Shown here piece by piece: positions 1 to 11,000 of a DNA stretch of 64,000 nt. Origin of the DNA: Cercophora sp. LCS_1. Taxonomy: Eukaryota; Ascomycota; Sordariomycetes; Sordariales; Lasiosphaeriaceae. Position 1 is the stretch's first letter; each line of letters opens with the position of its first letter. Location: NCBI GenBank assembly GCA_036250225.1, contig JAPZLL010000018.1, positions 644,295 to 708,294 on the forward strand. The letters are read 5' to 3'. The notes under the pieces are model-generated. The model did no database searches. It was not told the DNA's origin and was given only the letters and a program-made list of their open reading frames with translations. The translations under genes and the position numbers were made by a program.

Positions 1-2134
1 GCAGAATCTGGACGCCTGATGTTTGTGGTTGTCCATCTGCTGCACACATCCTCAAGATGGACGTCATCATGAATTGACAAATTTAATCAATAGCACTTCA
101 ACAATGCATCGAGAAAAGACGGCGACCCCGATGAAACGCTCCCCAAGATGCGAACGCGGGTTTACTGGAACGAGCAAGATGACGAGAGGATACAGGTTGC
201 ATCGATGCTAATGGCCAAGAGGGCACATTTCCACTCTCCGGCCAATGAGGCAGGGGACAGTTGGGGTGTTGTTTTGGTCGGCGGTCGGACAGCTATATCT
301 CGGGGAATGTTTCGATATTCTTCGTCGTCTTCTGGAATAAAATAAGTCATGGTGATTATTTCCCCAAGTGATAAGATTAGACTGGGAGTTGGTTCGCCGC
401 ATCAAATTGAACGCCACGAGGTTATTTGCAGCCGCCCCTTCTTAAACAGAAAGCGTACGATTTTGCCGGAGAGTGACCAGCCCATCTCGATCAAAGTGCG
501 GGGAAGGAAAAGTTGGGGTGTGTGTCGCGAGAAGTAACCGGAGGCGTTGAGGCGAGGCGACTTTCTTTGCTCGAATCGCAAGCGAGAAGCGAGTTCCTCT
601 CTCGACGAACAGGTGGGATGCGTCTTTATTACCGCATGTGCCGTGAGCCGAACATGATGAGACGACAATCCAGAGAGACATGAGATGGCCGTTCATTGAG
701 TGAGGCCAACGTCTTGCCACAGGAGCGGTGGTGCTGGGCATGGATGTTTGCCAAGCCAGGCGGAAACCTGGATCATTCGCTGTCCGGTTGGGGCATGATC
801 GCCACTTCGCATTTGAACGGTGACAGTTTCAACTGTGATAACAAACGAATGCGTAAGCATCATCGGCTCTGACAAGTAGTCGGGACGAAAATCATAGGGC
901 TTCCTTGACATGGCATTATCCGCGCCCACGTACCTTCTTTCGGGTACAGTCCGCAGGAGGCCATCAGGAAAGTGGGCGGCCATAACCGAGCATGGATTGT
1001 CATATTCGGAGCCCTATAATCTTCATATCTCGGCCAAGTCACGGTAATACTGGGAAAACTGCGAAACCAAATAGGAGAAGCGCGCTAACCAGCTGCCTGT
1101 CTGCTATTACCTATGGAGGTGAGCATGCGACCGTTTGTGTCACTGGACGGTGGACGCTGTCGTTGGCTAAGTTCTTGGTGACCGACATGTTCCTCTTATG
1201 AGGATATCGTCGTCATAACCAAGTCGGAGTATAGATGTGCTGTCCCGACCGAGGGTTGGGTTACCCAGCACCTCCCCGGCGTCACGAGGGTCACGCAGCC
1301 TGGGGGTGTGTATTGTCAGACCTAGATGTGGGAGTGTTGCATCCTTTTCATCTTCGGCAGATTCGTTCATTATTCGATCACCTCTCCAGACTGTTGGATG
1401 TCCTGCGTCGGGAATGCCGTGATGTTTGACCAACTTTGGCAATGTTAAAAAAAGCCAGACGTAATGACCATCACGGCGCTTTCCATTGGAGAGGGCGTGC
1501 TGCCGGAGGCTCTAGGCGCGCGATTCAGTCCATGCGTGCCGTGGGCTGGAGCCGGCGATGGCGTCGGCCCAGCTTCGCGGCGACCATTCGTTCTCCAAAT
1601 CCGGGGCAGCGTAAGCTGTTCGCGGGGAGAAGACGAAACAAGCGATGGACATGCGCACTGAGGCGTTGCCATGATGCCATCAGCTTCCTTTCTGTCGGTT
1701 TCCCATATCGCTGGCGCGCAAAAGTGGTGCCATTCGTGAGCCATCCTGATGGCGGGCAGGATGGCGGGAATGGCTGCGATTCGCTATGGACTCCGGGGGA
1801 GGGTGCCCCATGTGAGGCAGAGCGGAGAAATGTGGGAGCAGGGAACATCCACAGGGGTCGAGGTTGTGAGGAACGGTGGGCTGCCGTTTCGTCTCCTTTT
1901 GCCTCCACCTGCGATTCGTCTTCCTAGCAAGGGCCCCTGCTGACCCCAGATTCTCGCTGCCAGTTTGAAAGGCCGCTAACGCGCTGCCTCCTCCAATCGC
2001 TGTCGCCGTCCGTTAGCTCCTGGAACCCTGTCGCGGGCCCTGAGCAAGTTGCTCACCGGCCGTTTCCAGTTTTTCTCCGCAAATCCTCTGCAGTACGCTC
2101 TCCAGGTGGTGCCTGCGCCTCTACCTAGCGCGAA
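1..2134. other. Gene-free upstream region of the FacB-type regulator
   Basis: I see no convincing coding frame on either strand here. The open frames are short, mutually overlapping and of random-looking composition. From about 1,950 onward the plus strand becomes pyrimidine-rich, which fits a promoter and 5' leader running into the regulator gene that starts at 2540. The region could hold distal promoter elements. No specific operator is called. Confidence 0.5.
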
Positions 2135-2248
2135 ATGCAGGTTGGCGTCGACGAGTCCGCTCCCGTCTTTTTCCCTCACTCGCCGTCCAGCGCCCGCTCT
2201 GCTCTCTATCCCGTATCCGCCCACCCTACCGAGCTTATTTCTTCTTAA
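2135..2248 (+). other. Possible upstream ORF 1 in the leader of the FacB-type gene
   Basis: An ATG at 2135 opens a 37-codon frame that ends at TAA 2246-2248, about 290 nt before the main start. It lies in the pyrimidine-rich stretch that probably forms the 5' leader. It matters only if transcription starts upstream of 2135, which the sequence cannot show. The peptide resembles no known family. Confidence 0.3.
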
Positions 2249-2359
2249 TATCCCAGGCCCCGCCCTCTCGTGCCCTCCATCTCGCCCCTTTCCCATACTC
2301 TGGTCGAATTGAACTCCATTCGCAACTGTTTGAATTGTCGTCGTTGTCGCCTGCTATTC

Positions 2360-2506
2360 ATGGTACAGCTCCGTTTTTTACGTTTGAGTTTGGTGAGGCT
2401 CCCGCGGCCATTCCAGCCACCCGATAGACCCTGCAGCACGCCGCACCCAAAAAAAAAGCCCGAACCTTGCTCTTCGGGAACCAACATCCGACGTGTGCAC
2501 ACTTGA
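2360..2506 (+). other. Possible upstream ORF 2 in the leader of the FacB-type gene
   Basis: An ATG at 2360 opens a 48-codon frame ending in TGA at 2504-2506, only 33 nt before the main ATG at 2540. An upstream frame this close to the start could reduce or condition translation of the regulator. Long leaders with upstream ORFs are common in fungal regulatory genes. Whether this one is transcribed and translated is inference. Confidence 0.35.
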
Positions 2507-2539
2507 CCAGTCCAGGCGTGAGCAACGAAAGACGCCAAA

Positions 2540-5350
2540 ATGCCCGGAATCCTCCCCATGAAGGTGATCAAGGTGGGCACGAGTTCGCAGAGCCGTATCG
2601 CCCAGGCCTGTGACCGCTGCCGGAGCAAGAAGATCCGGTGCGATGGCATCCGCCCCTGCTGTTCACAATGCGCCAACGTCGGCTTCGAGTGCCGCACGAG
2701 CGACAAGCTTAGTCGGCGCGCCTTTCCACGCGGCTACACCGAGTCCTTGGAAGAGCGCGTACGTGTCTTGGAGGCCGAAGTGAGAGAATTGAAGGATCTG
2801 TTGGACGAGAAGGACGAGAAGATCGACATGCTCTCCAAGATGCACGGAAACCGTCGTCCATCACCAGAGGTCATCCACAGCTCGCCAGCGCCAGACTCGA
2901 GGAGAGAAGTGACCCCTCCGAAAGAGGACACATTCCGTGTCCAAGCGTCACCGTTGCTTCTAGGGGTGGAAAACTCGGATTCGTATTTTATGGGCGCCTC
3001 GAGCGGCCGCTCTTTCATTGGTTTGTGACCCTCTGCGTTTTGCGTGAGCCGCATTGTTGACTCTTGTTGTAGAATCTTTCAAGCGCAAGATTCAGGAGAA
3101 TGGGAAGTCATGCCCCGAGTTCAATCCCGAGGCTTTCCTCCACATCCAAGGGTGCTACCCTCTTACGCCGAAGCCGCCTTCTCAGAATTTGAGGGTGCCG
3201 CCGCGTCTCTTCTCCGACAGATGCGTCAATGTGTACTTTCAGGAATGGGCACCGCTTTTCCCGGTTCTCCACAAACCAACGTTCCTTCGTGTGTACGAAG
3301 AGTTTGTCGCCGATCCGGAAAAGATCAAGAACAATCACAAGCTTGCCCAGCTCTACTTGGTTTTTAGCATTGCTGCCTTGTCGAGCGAGCAGCCAGATCT
3401 TCAGCAGATCGCCGCCTGCGAAGTGCAATGGCAACGATCCTTGGACGCCATTCTCATGGACAACACCATGATTACGCTCCAGTGTTTGCTGCTCGCCATG
3501 ATGTATTGCACAACCAGGGCCGACTACAAGCGCCTGCAGCACTACAAGGGTATTGCGGTGGGGCTATCCCATCGCCTTGGTCTTCACCAAAGCCAGAAGC
3601 GCTTTTCGTTTGGCGTCCTCACAATCGAGACCCGGAAGAAGGTGTTCTGGACGCTCTACATGCTTGATTGGTATGTATTCCGCGCCGTCCACCATAACCC
3701 CTGACTAACTGGTCTAGCTTTTCGGCTGCCATGCTGGGTCTTCCCAAGCTTCTTAAGGAGGAAGACGTCCACGCCGAACTCCCATCTGACACCGACGACG
3801 AGTATGTCACGGAAAAGGGCTTCCAGCCGTGCCTCCCGGGCGAACACACCAGGTTGTCAAGCGCACTCGCCCTCTTCCGCGGCTCCCGAATCCTGGCCAA
3901 GATCCTCGAGAAAATCTACCCATCGGCAACGTCGCACGAGCTATCCCTGCAGCAAATGTCGAGCTTCAGCACCGATCTGGACGAGTGGTACGAGCATTTG
4001 CCGCAACACCTCAAACTCACCTTCAAGCAGGACAAGCCTTCGACGGATGTCACTGGGAGCAGGTCACCTCTTTTGGCTCTTGCGTACTACTACATGCGCA
4101 TTCTTATTCACAGGCCTGCTGTTTCATCCGGTCTTGGGCCAAAGGCTGCCCCCGCTCTCATCGCGGTGGGCGAGTCCAGCAAGCACATTATTCAGATTGT
4201 GCAGCTTCTCGAAGAGAGGAGCATGTCCTTCTCTTTTTGCCTCAACAAGTCTGATATTCTCATTCTTTGTGGCATGGCGCTGCTTCACCAGACTCTGGAC
4301 CTGAAGCAGGACAGCAAGGTGCTCAAAGACAACGAGAAGCTTGCCAACGTGGTCATCAAGATTGTGGAGAAGGCCAAGGCTCCTGGGTCATATGATTTCA
4401 AGCGAGTTGCAGGTCTTTTGGTTGCCGTCGATGAGCCGCCGCCGGCCTCACTTCCTACCCCCCCAAGGCAAAGCCCCGACATGTGCATGGCGGCGCCGGC
4501 GCATCGAACATCGCCACCGGCCCAGCAACCGCAACACCGAATGCAATCGACCATCAACCTCCACACTGGCGCCAGCGTCAGCGAGACAGATCTTCTCCTG
4601 CAACAGGAAAAGCTCCGTCGCATGACGATCCCTCAACTGCCGCAGCAGCACGGCTCCGATCAGTACCGCGCCCGTTCCCGGCAGTCGTTTGACGGGCTTC
4701 CAAGGCAAGGGACGCCAATGGCGCGCCGTGATCAGCGTCTTTCGGTGAGCCAGGTGCAAGCGGCGCAAGCTGCCATGCTCGCTCGTATTTCGCCTACCCC
4801 GGCGGGCGGTATAGAGCAGAATCTGGACTATTTGTCTCTCAGCTCAACGCCGCAATCACAGCCATCCTCTCCGGTCCAGGCGCGGGGTCAACAGCACCTA
4901 CCGCACCACTCACAGCAAGCCCAACTGCTTGCACAGATACAACAACAAAAGGGGTCGGCCGTCTCAGCGTCCGAATGGGAAGCGCTGTTGGGGTCGGTTG
5001 AAAACGGACAGCTCAACCTGTACGATGCCATCTATGGAGGGCCGAATCCATTGGATATGCCGGTGTCGGCAGTGTCGGCGGCGCCAACGGCGGCGGCGGC
5101 CTGGGGGTCACCCGAGTCGTGGGACCTGTCAGGCTTCAATCTCGGAGACTTCGGGCCGGGATCGGCGGCGACCCATAGTGTCTTGAGCCTCAGTGAGGAT
5201 AGCTTGAGCTCGGGAGACGACTTAGCCCCGAGTGAGATTGGGTTGAGCGTTGGGAGTCTGGATTACGGGAACGCGATGTTACCCGTTACTGCGGGGTGTG
5301 GGGCGACCGATGGGTATATTTTGGATGGGTTGGAGGGGTTTGGGCTCTGA
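2540..5350 (+). CDS. facB: Zn2Cys6 transcriptional activator of the FacB/Cat8 family (acu-15 type)
   Basis: Exons read as 2540-3020, 3073-3670 and 3718-5350, giving 903 residues. Both introns are short (52 and 47 nt) with clean GT-AG ends, and the frame is kept. The zinc cluster uses C24, C27, C34, C41, C44 and C51. It is followed by the linker SRRAFPRGYTESLEERVR and a coiled coil at about 70-105, the arrangement of yeast Cat8 and Aspergillus FacB. A fungal-specific transcription factor domain with an LFPVLHKPTF-type core spans roughly 190-400. The C-terminal third is rich in Gln, Ser and Pro and then acidic, as expected of an activation region. Family members switch on acetate use, glyoxylate-cycle and gluconeogenic genes from the nucleus. 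The start ATG sits in a good context. The symbol is by family resemblance and orthology is not proven. Confidence 0.85.
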
Positions 5351-6993
5351 GATGTTCACAAGGGGCTAGGTTTGCGAAGCAAGCAATTGGTGTACGGCGA
5401 GTTGGATTCTCCGGTTTACTTTTTTTTTTTTTTGGAAAGGTTTTGATCTACGACTGGATGGATTGGGTGGCTACTTGGTTTGGGTTGTCTTCAGGTCTTG
5501 GAGTCGGATTTGTTTACGGGCTGGCGGATAAGACTGCTCTCAGGCAGTGGAGACAGGATAAACTCTCCGGGCTGGGTTTCACTTGGTAGTAGGCCGTTGG
5601 AAAAGCAGATTTTGTTCCTGAATTCGTTTGCGCAAACTGTGTTCACAAAGTGACTTGAGAGTTCTCGGTATGCTCGGCGAAAAACAGATAGGGATATCCC
5701 GGAAGACTCCAGCACAAGGTGTCGCGGGGGTGGAGATAACGGAGACGGCGGCATTCGGCGTTTTAGCTCAGCACGGCTGTTGCCGGGACGGTCGTCTATC
5801 TTCTCTGGATCTGGAGTTTGGATAGGGGTATGTGGAGTGATTGTGGACCGGATTTGGTATGCCGAGCTGAGCGGGCGAGGCGGGGGGGGGACCAGAAGAG
5901 CGCCGTTGGCAATGCGCTCATGGAGATTGTTGGGAGGCTAGTGATGAGGGGATGCGCGCTACGCTAGTTTGAATCTCCATGGGTCTGGCTGGTTCGTTAG
6001 GGCTGGAATATCTAGCGACCTGGGGCGTTTGACGGTGTACGAGTCAGTTGTGTTGTTCTCTGAAGCTGCCCTCCCTCCCGTCATCCGTGTCCATTTTCTG
6101 CTCCCCGGCGAGGACATGTCGGTTTGTCTGGTTCCTTGATCTCGCGCGTGTATGTATGCTCTTTATTTTCGGGATTTAAGTTTATACAATCCGCATGCAG
6201 CCTGATGCCCACGTGGTGGTGAAATTAGGACACGGCTGGCCTTGCTTTAGCCTGAATGCGATGGACGAAACTCAATTCAAGGCGCGGGAGGTTTGTGTAA
6301 CGGCGCGCACATGGGAGATGCTCGAGCGCAGCACGGGAAATCCCACCTGCTGCTCGGGGAGGAGGGGCACCAGGTGGTAGTGACAGCTGACAGAGCGACC
6401 CTTCCGCCTTTGATCACAAAACTCCAACAACAATCAAGGCTGGTCGCGAAGTTATTCCGGCGCAAAGGCGCCAAATGCCTTGCTGGGCTGGCCCCCTAAC
6501 GTCAAAGGGACTTTCCCCCAATTCACTGGCCAGCCTTCTCCTTCGGCACAAATCGCATTATATATGTTGTAGATCAGTCAACTCGCTGCTGCGATTCAGC
6601 AGCGTCTTTTTTCCAATTGATGCGAGCCGGTAGTGAAATCGCTGCGAACCATTGCCTCCCGCGCCAACGAGCGCCGAACCCGTTGGGAAACGGTCGGTCG
6701 GCGTGACGGTGTCCCCGGGACCCCGCTTTTGTCCGTGTGTCGTGCCGCTTCGCTGCGCCTCACTCGGTTGCGTCCGCCGACCGCCCGCCCGCATCCCGGA
6801 CTTAAGCGTTATGCTTTGCTTTCTTTGCCGTTTAACTCCTTGAAGCTCTGGTCAGTTACGAACCAAGCGGGGGTGAAACCGTACCGAGTCCGAGAAGTTG
6901 AGGCGATTCTTGAGCAAACTCATTTTGCGCGCGGTGTTGTTTTTTTCTTTACGGTGCTGTGCATTCTTCAGTTTTGACAACAGACAACAAAAA
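5351..6993. other. Intergenic region between the regulator and the phospholipase gene
   Basis: No supported gene was found. A T14 run lies at 5420-5433, just after the regulator stop codon, and the first few hundred bases are T/G-rich, as expected of a 3' UTR. The last 300 bases are probably the promoter and leader of the gene starting at 6994. The open frames here are short and mostly lack ATG starts. Confidence 0.5.
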
Positions 6994-8145
6994 ATGGTGA
7001 CAGAGAATATGCCTCTCCTCGCGGACACGGGCGCTGTCCCAACTGGTGAGTTTTATTCACATTTCAAGTTATTGGCACGGTATCACTGCTGACACTTTGC
7101 CCAGCTTCCTTCACGGCAGCGCTCTCAACTGCCTCGGGACGACAGCTCCCACAGGCCATTGCCCACAGGGGCTACAAGGCCGCATTCCCGGAAAACACCA
7201 TGGGCGCCTTCAAGGGCGCCATATCCGTTGGCTCCCACGCAATCGAGACAGACCTCCATCTGTCCCAAGACGGCGTCGTCGTTCTCTCCCACGTAAATCA
7301 CCCCCCCCCCTCTTCTTCACTTTCCACCATCTCGACCTCACTAACATGTATCCCAGGATGCAACCCTCAAACGCTGCTTCGGCTTGGACCTCAAGATCGC
7401 AGACTGCACCTGGTCCTACCTCAGCACACTCACCACTCTCCTCGAACCAAAACAGCACCTCCCGCGTTTGTTGGATCTGCTCGCCTACCTCACCCAACCC
7501 GGTCACGAATCCATCTGGCTACTGCTAGACATCAAAACAGACGACGACGCATCCGATCTCCTCACGGCACTCGCTTCAACACTCGCTTCAGTCCCGTCCC
7601 CAAAACCCTGGTCTGAACGCGTCGTCCTAGGCGCATGGAACGTATGTTCCTCCTCCCCCCCCTTCCCCTTTCCTTTACACAAGCGCTCACAACGACAGGA
7701 AAACTACTTCACCCTCTCCCGCACCATTCTCCCCGCCTACCCCCTCGCCTACATCGGCTTTTCCACCCTCTTTGTACGCCGCTTCCTCTCACAGCCCGAC
7801 GTAAACTACAACCTCCTGCAAAAGTCCCTCGTCGGACCAGCGGGCGGTAGCCTCATGCGCGCGATACGCAAGGCGGGGCGGAATTTGTATGTCTGGACTG
7901 TGAATGAGGAGCACTGGATGGAGTGGAGCATACGGAAGGGGGTGGACGGTGTGGTTACGGATGATCCGAAGTTGTTTTTGGAGGTGTGCGAGCGGTATCC
8001 TGAGAAGAGGGTTAAGAGGGGCGTCGTGAAGACTGTGAGGAGTTATGCGGGCGCGTTGTTTATGCAGGGTGTTGCGGCGGTTTTGATGGTTGTGTTTTGG
8101 AGGAGATTGGGGAGGTTGGGGAAGAGGAAGGGGGTTAAGGTGTGA
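6994..8145 (+). CDS. GDPD-fold phospholipase C, Pgc1-like, C-terminal membrane anchor
   Basis: Exons 6994-7045, 7105-7292, 7357-7641 and 7699-8145 give 323 residues, close to the size of yeast Pgc1. The glycerophosphodiester phosphodiesterase signature is complete: AHRGY with H38, PENT at 46-49, ETD with E65 and D67, and LSHD with H80. The motif YVWTVN near residue 240 and DGVVTDDP after it are typical of the C-terminal half of the fold. A hydrophobic segment near the C terminus (about 290-310) followed by basic residues suggests a tail anchor. Yeast Pgc1 degrades phosphatidylglycerol, and a related substrate is likely here but not shown. The third intron (57 nt) has no stop and keeps frame, so the downstream frame reads through it. 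The donor GTATGT and acceptor GACAG mark it as a real intron. Confidence 0.82.
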
Positions 8146-8779
8146 TTTTGGTCGGTTTCGGGGCAGGAAGGGGTGCTGGGAGTTTGGGGCCTGGGGTCTA
8201 CGGGTTGATACCCATTTGACGTTTTTTTTTTTCGGTCGAGATGTATTGTATTTGTGAGCTGGCATTTGCAATTTGGTGGTTTGTAGGGCTGGAGAACATT
8301 TGTAAGGATGTTGTCATCAGGAGCTAGATCCGGTAGTTGATATCATCTTTGGTGTCGAGGTCGGTAGTTGAGGATCTTAGGTCATAGTTTGCAGCCTGGG
8401 CTCGACATCGTTTGATGCACCCCAGGTTTCTATGGAGTTCGTCGTACTCGTACTGTGTACACTCCACTGTCCGATGACTGGGTTTGCCTTACATGTCTCG
8501 ATGACGTTGTCCTACCAGGGTCAAGGGGCCAAGTTAACCCCACTTGGAAACACGACCCTTTTTCACCAAACCCCCCTTTTCTGACACCGACGTCTTGGGA
8601 GCTCCATCAATGTTGTCCTCCACCCCTTGCTCTCCCAAATTAACTTTTCGCTCTAGGCCTTTGCGGTGTCCATCCCCGCCTCCCCGAGACAAATAAAACG
8701 ATGTCCGTCCATCCTTGCACTATACCTCAGAGTTGGCGCCTGTATCCCCTGGTATATGCTCAGTCCTCTCATCATTCAC
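8146..8779. other. Intergenic region downstream of the phospholipase gene
   Basis: No gene is seen. The first ~100 bases hold a T-rich tract (10 T at 8222-8231) that probably belongs to the 3' UTR of the phospholipase gene. The short open frame at 8455-8643 has no recognisable features. Confidence 0.45.
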
Positions 8780-10350
8780 TCAAGCCCGAGAGTCTTCGAT
8801 CCCCTTTTCGGTTGCCCCGATCGGCTTGAGCACCGTGACCAATGACGGTCCAACCAAGAAAATAGCACTCCCGATATGTAAGGTGCGCTTCCATGTCGGA
8901 AGCAAAGGTTCATTCCTCCCCTGCCCCCGCATTCCAACTTCTCCTGAGTCTTGTCTTTTGGGGATGGTGATCAATATTCTCAAGCATCTCTCCAGGATCC
9001 GACCGACATGAGATCGAATTGCCGGGTTGATCAGTTGACATAGCGCTCCAAAGTAGAAGAGCATAGCCACAAGCTGAACGACAACCGGCTGTGATAGGAT
9101 GAAGTTGAGAACACACCATCCTCCCCATGCGCCAAAGATCGCCCAGTTGAGCCAGAATACAGCAGAACCATGATCCACGGACTCCACTCCGGGGATTTGT
9201 GGTAGATGAGAGAAAAACTAAGGCAGAGAATAATGCTCAGTGTGAAGGCGAAAATCGCTGGCAGAGTTGGGGCGGTCACAGGCGTGTAATGTTGGAGGAC
9301 CGCTAATTAGAGGACACAGCTAAAAGAACCGATCAATATGCCAGTGGCTTCGCGGAGAGTTCCTTGGGGCGTGATAAACGCGCTGAATAGAAGGGGTATG
9401 AAGACCGAAATGTAGCAGAGGGTTCCCACGTTATAGTCGAGGTTCAGAAGGTCTCAGAGGATTTGAGCGACATCGACATCCCGTCCCGGGACTGCGGTTG
9501 GTACCATACTGAGATGTTTTGATGCGAGTATCGTAATTGCTGGCATGGATGTTGAAGGGGGAAAATGAGATCTCGTGCGTCCTCGGCTCGGACGCCTAAG
9601 ACTTGCCATTTCAGAGTTTGAAGCTAAGGCCGACGGGCAGGCACGAAACGGAGCCGCAAACGCCATCAACGGGTAGGTATGTTTTGGGCTGAGAATCACA
9701 TCTTGGGGCCTTTGGATTATTGTCCATGTCTTGGGACACCAGGCTCGCCTCTCTATCGCAAAGCCCGAAACCATGTATTGAAGAGGAAACGCACACATAA
9801 TTGCCCCATTGGTGATAGCAGGACCACTTGAAAAGAGGTCTTAAGTTAGAGGAAAAAAGCGGACAAGACAAAAAAGGACGTTGTTGGTATGGCTGGCGCA
9901 ATGACGGGAAAGAGCACCTGAAGGCTCGGCGTCACCATTCTGGATTCATGAGGATGAACCTGACCTTGGTTCCCTAGATTGGGCCTCTCAATAACGGAGA
10001 CTCCCCCATGACTTGGCATTCTCGACGATCAAGAGAATAAACAGGAGCACTCGGTCTTGAATGGTGGTCTGGGGTGTATGCCCCGTGGCTGCATTATGCT
10101 GCTCCTCGCTTGGCATCTTGCAGCAGGCTCACGATATTCCATTGGATATATGCTGGAGTGCAAGAGAATCGGCCACTCCAAGGTAGCGAGGATCAGGTGA
10201 TGGTGGACAACTTGGAAGTTGGTGGGCCTGTTGCCCGGAGTTGTAGAGGGTCGTTCTTGCCAATCGGTTCGCTGAAACTGACACCAATGACATAGGCCAG
10301 AGACATCGCCAATCCTCCGCCCTGCCAAGCCCGGACCAACCACCAACCTC
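8780..10350 (-). pseudogene. Decayed polytopic membrane protein gene (remnant)
   Basis: On the minus strand a run of strongly hydrophobic, protein-like sequence is broken by stops and shifts. From about 9530 down to 9190 one frame reads through several membrane-like segments (for example GTLCYISVFIPLLF and PTLPAIFAFTLSIIL) but carries a TGA near 9453 and a TAA near 9308. Further down, similar hydrophobic sequence (SAVFWLNWAIFGAWGGW) continues in another frame to about 8900. A weaker protein-like stretch (SLAYVIGVSFSEPIGKNDP) lies near 10280. I found no intron pair that removes the stops. The TAA could come from CAA and the TGA from CGA by C-to-T change, as in repeat-induced point mutation, but that is inference. 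The parent family is not identified; a transporter is the best guess. The true limits are uncertain. Confidence 0.33.
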
Positions 10351-11000
10351 ACATCACGCATCTGTGCAAACGGGGAAAAATACAAACACGCTTCTCCAAT
10401 CAGCCGGTTCGCCCAATTGAGCCAACAGCGTCGATCCAAGCCCGCAAGCATGGCCAGCCGCGCGAGTTGAGCCCCATCGACTCCTCATTCTATCCACGTC
10501 AACATGCAGTTCCCACTTGACCACGGACGTCGTGTCGACCCAATCACGCATTCTTCCGCCACCTGACAAACCCAATGCACCGCACGCACCGCCCTTTTGA
10601 TATCCCGCTAGCCCTTCTTATTCCTTTTCCCTCTTTCTTTTTGTTTTGCCCGTCCATTCTAAACACCCGCGCATCTGATCACAAGCCCGCGCCCCATTTC
10701 CTTCTCCTGGCGCTGACTTGGCCCTTTGATCGCCCCATCCAGCCCTGCCTGTGTCACATAGCTGCCTACCTTACCTTGTCAAGGTCTCATATGAAAACCC
10801 AACCCAACCCCAGCCCAACGGCATAACTCTATCACAAAAACCAGGAACCTGTTTTTGCACTTGCAATCTTGCACACCACATATTGTTTCCCCTCGGAGAA
10901 TTAGACCAACCATCCACACATCCTATAACCGTTTGCTCGTCTCATAACCTACCATCTACCTTCCCCCCACCATCACAAGAGCCGCACTATCTATCTACCC

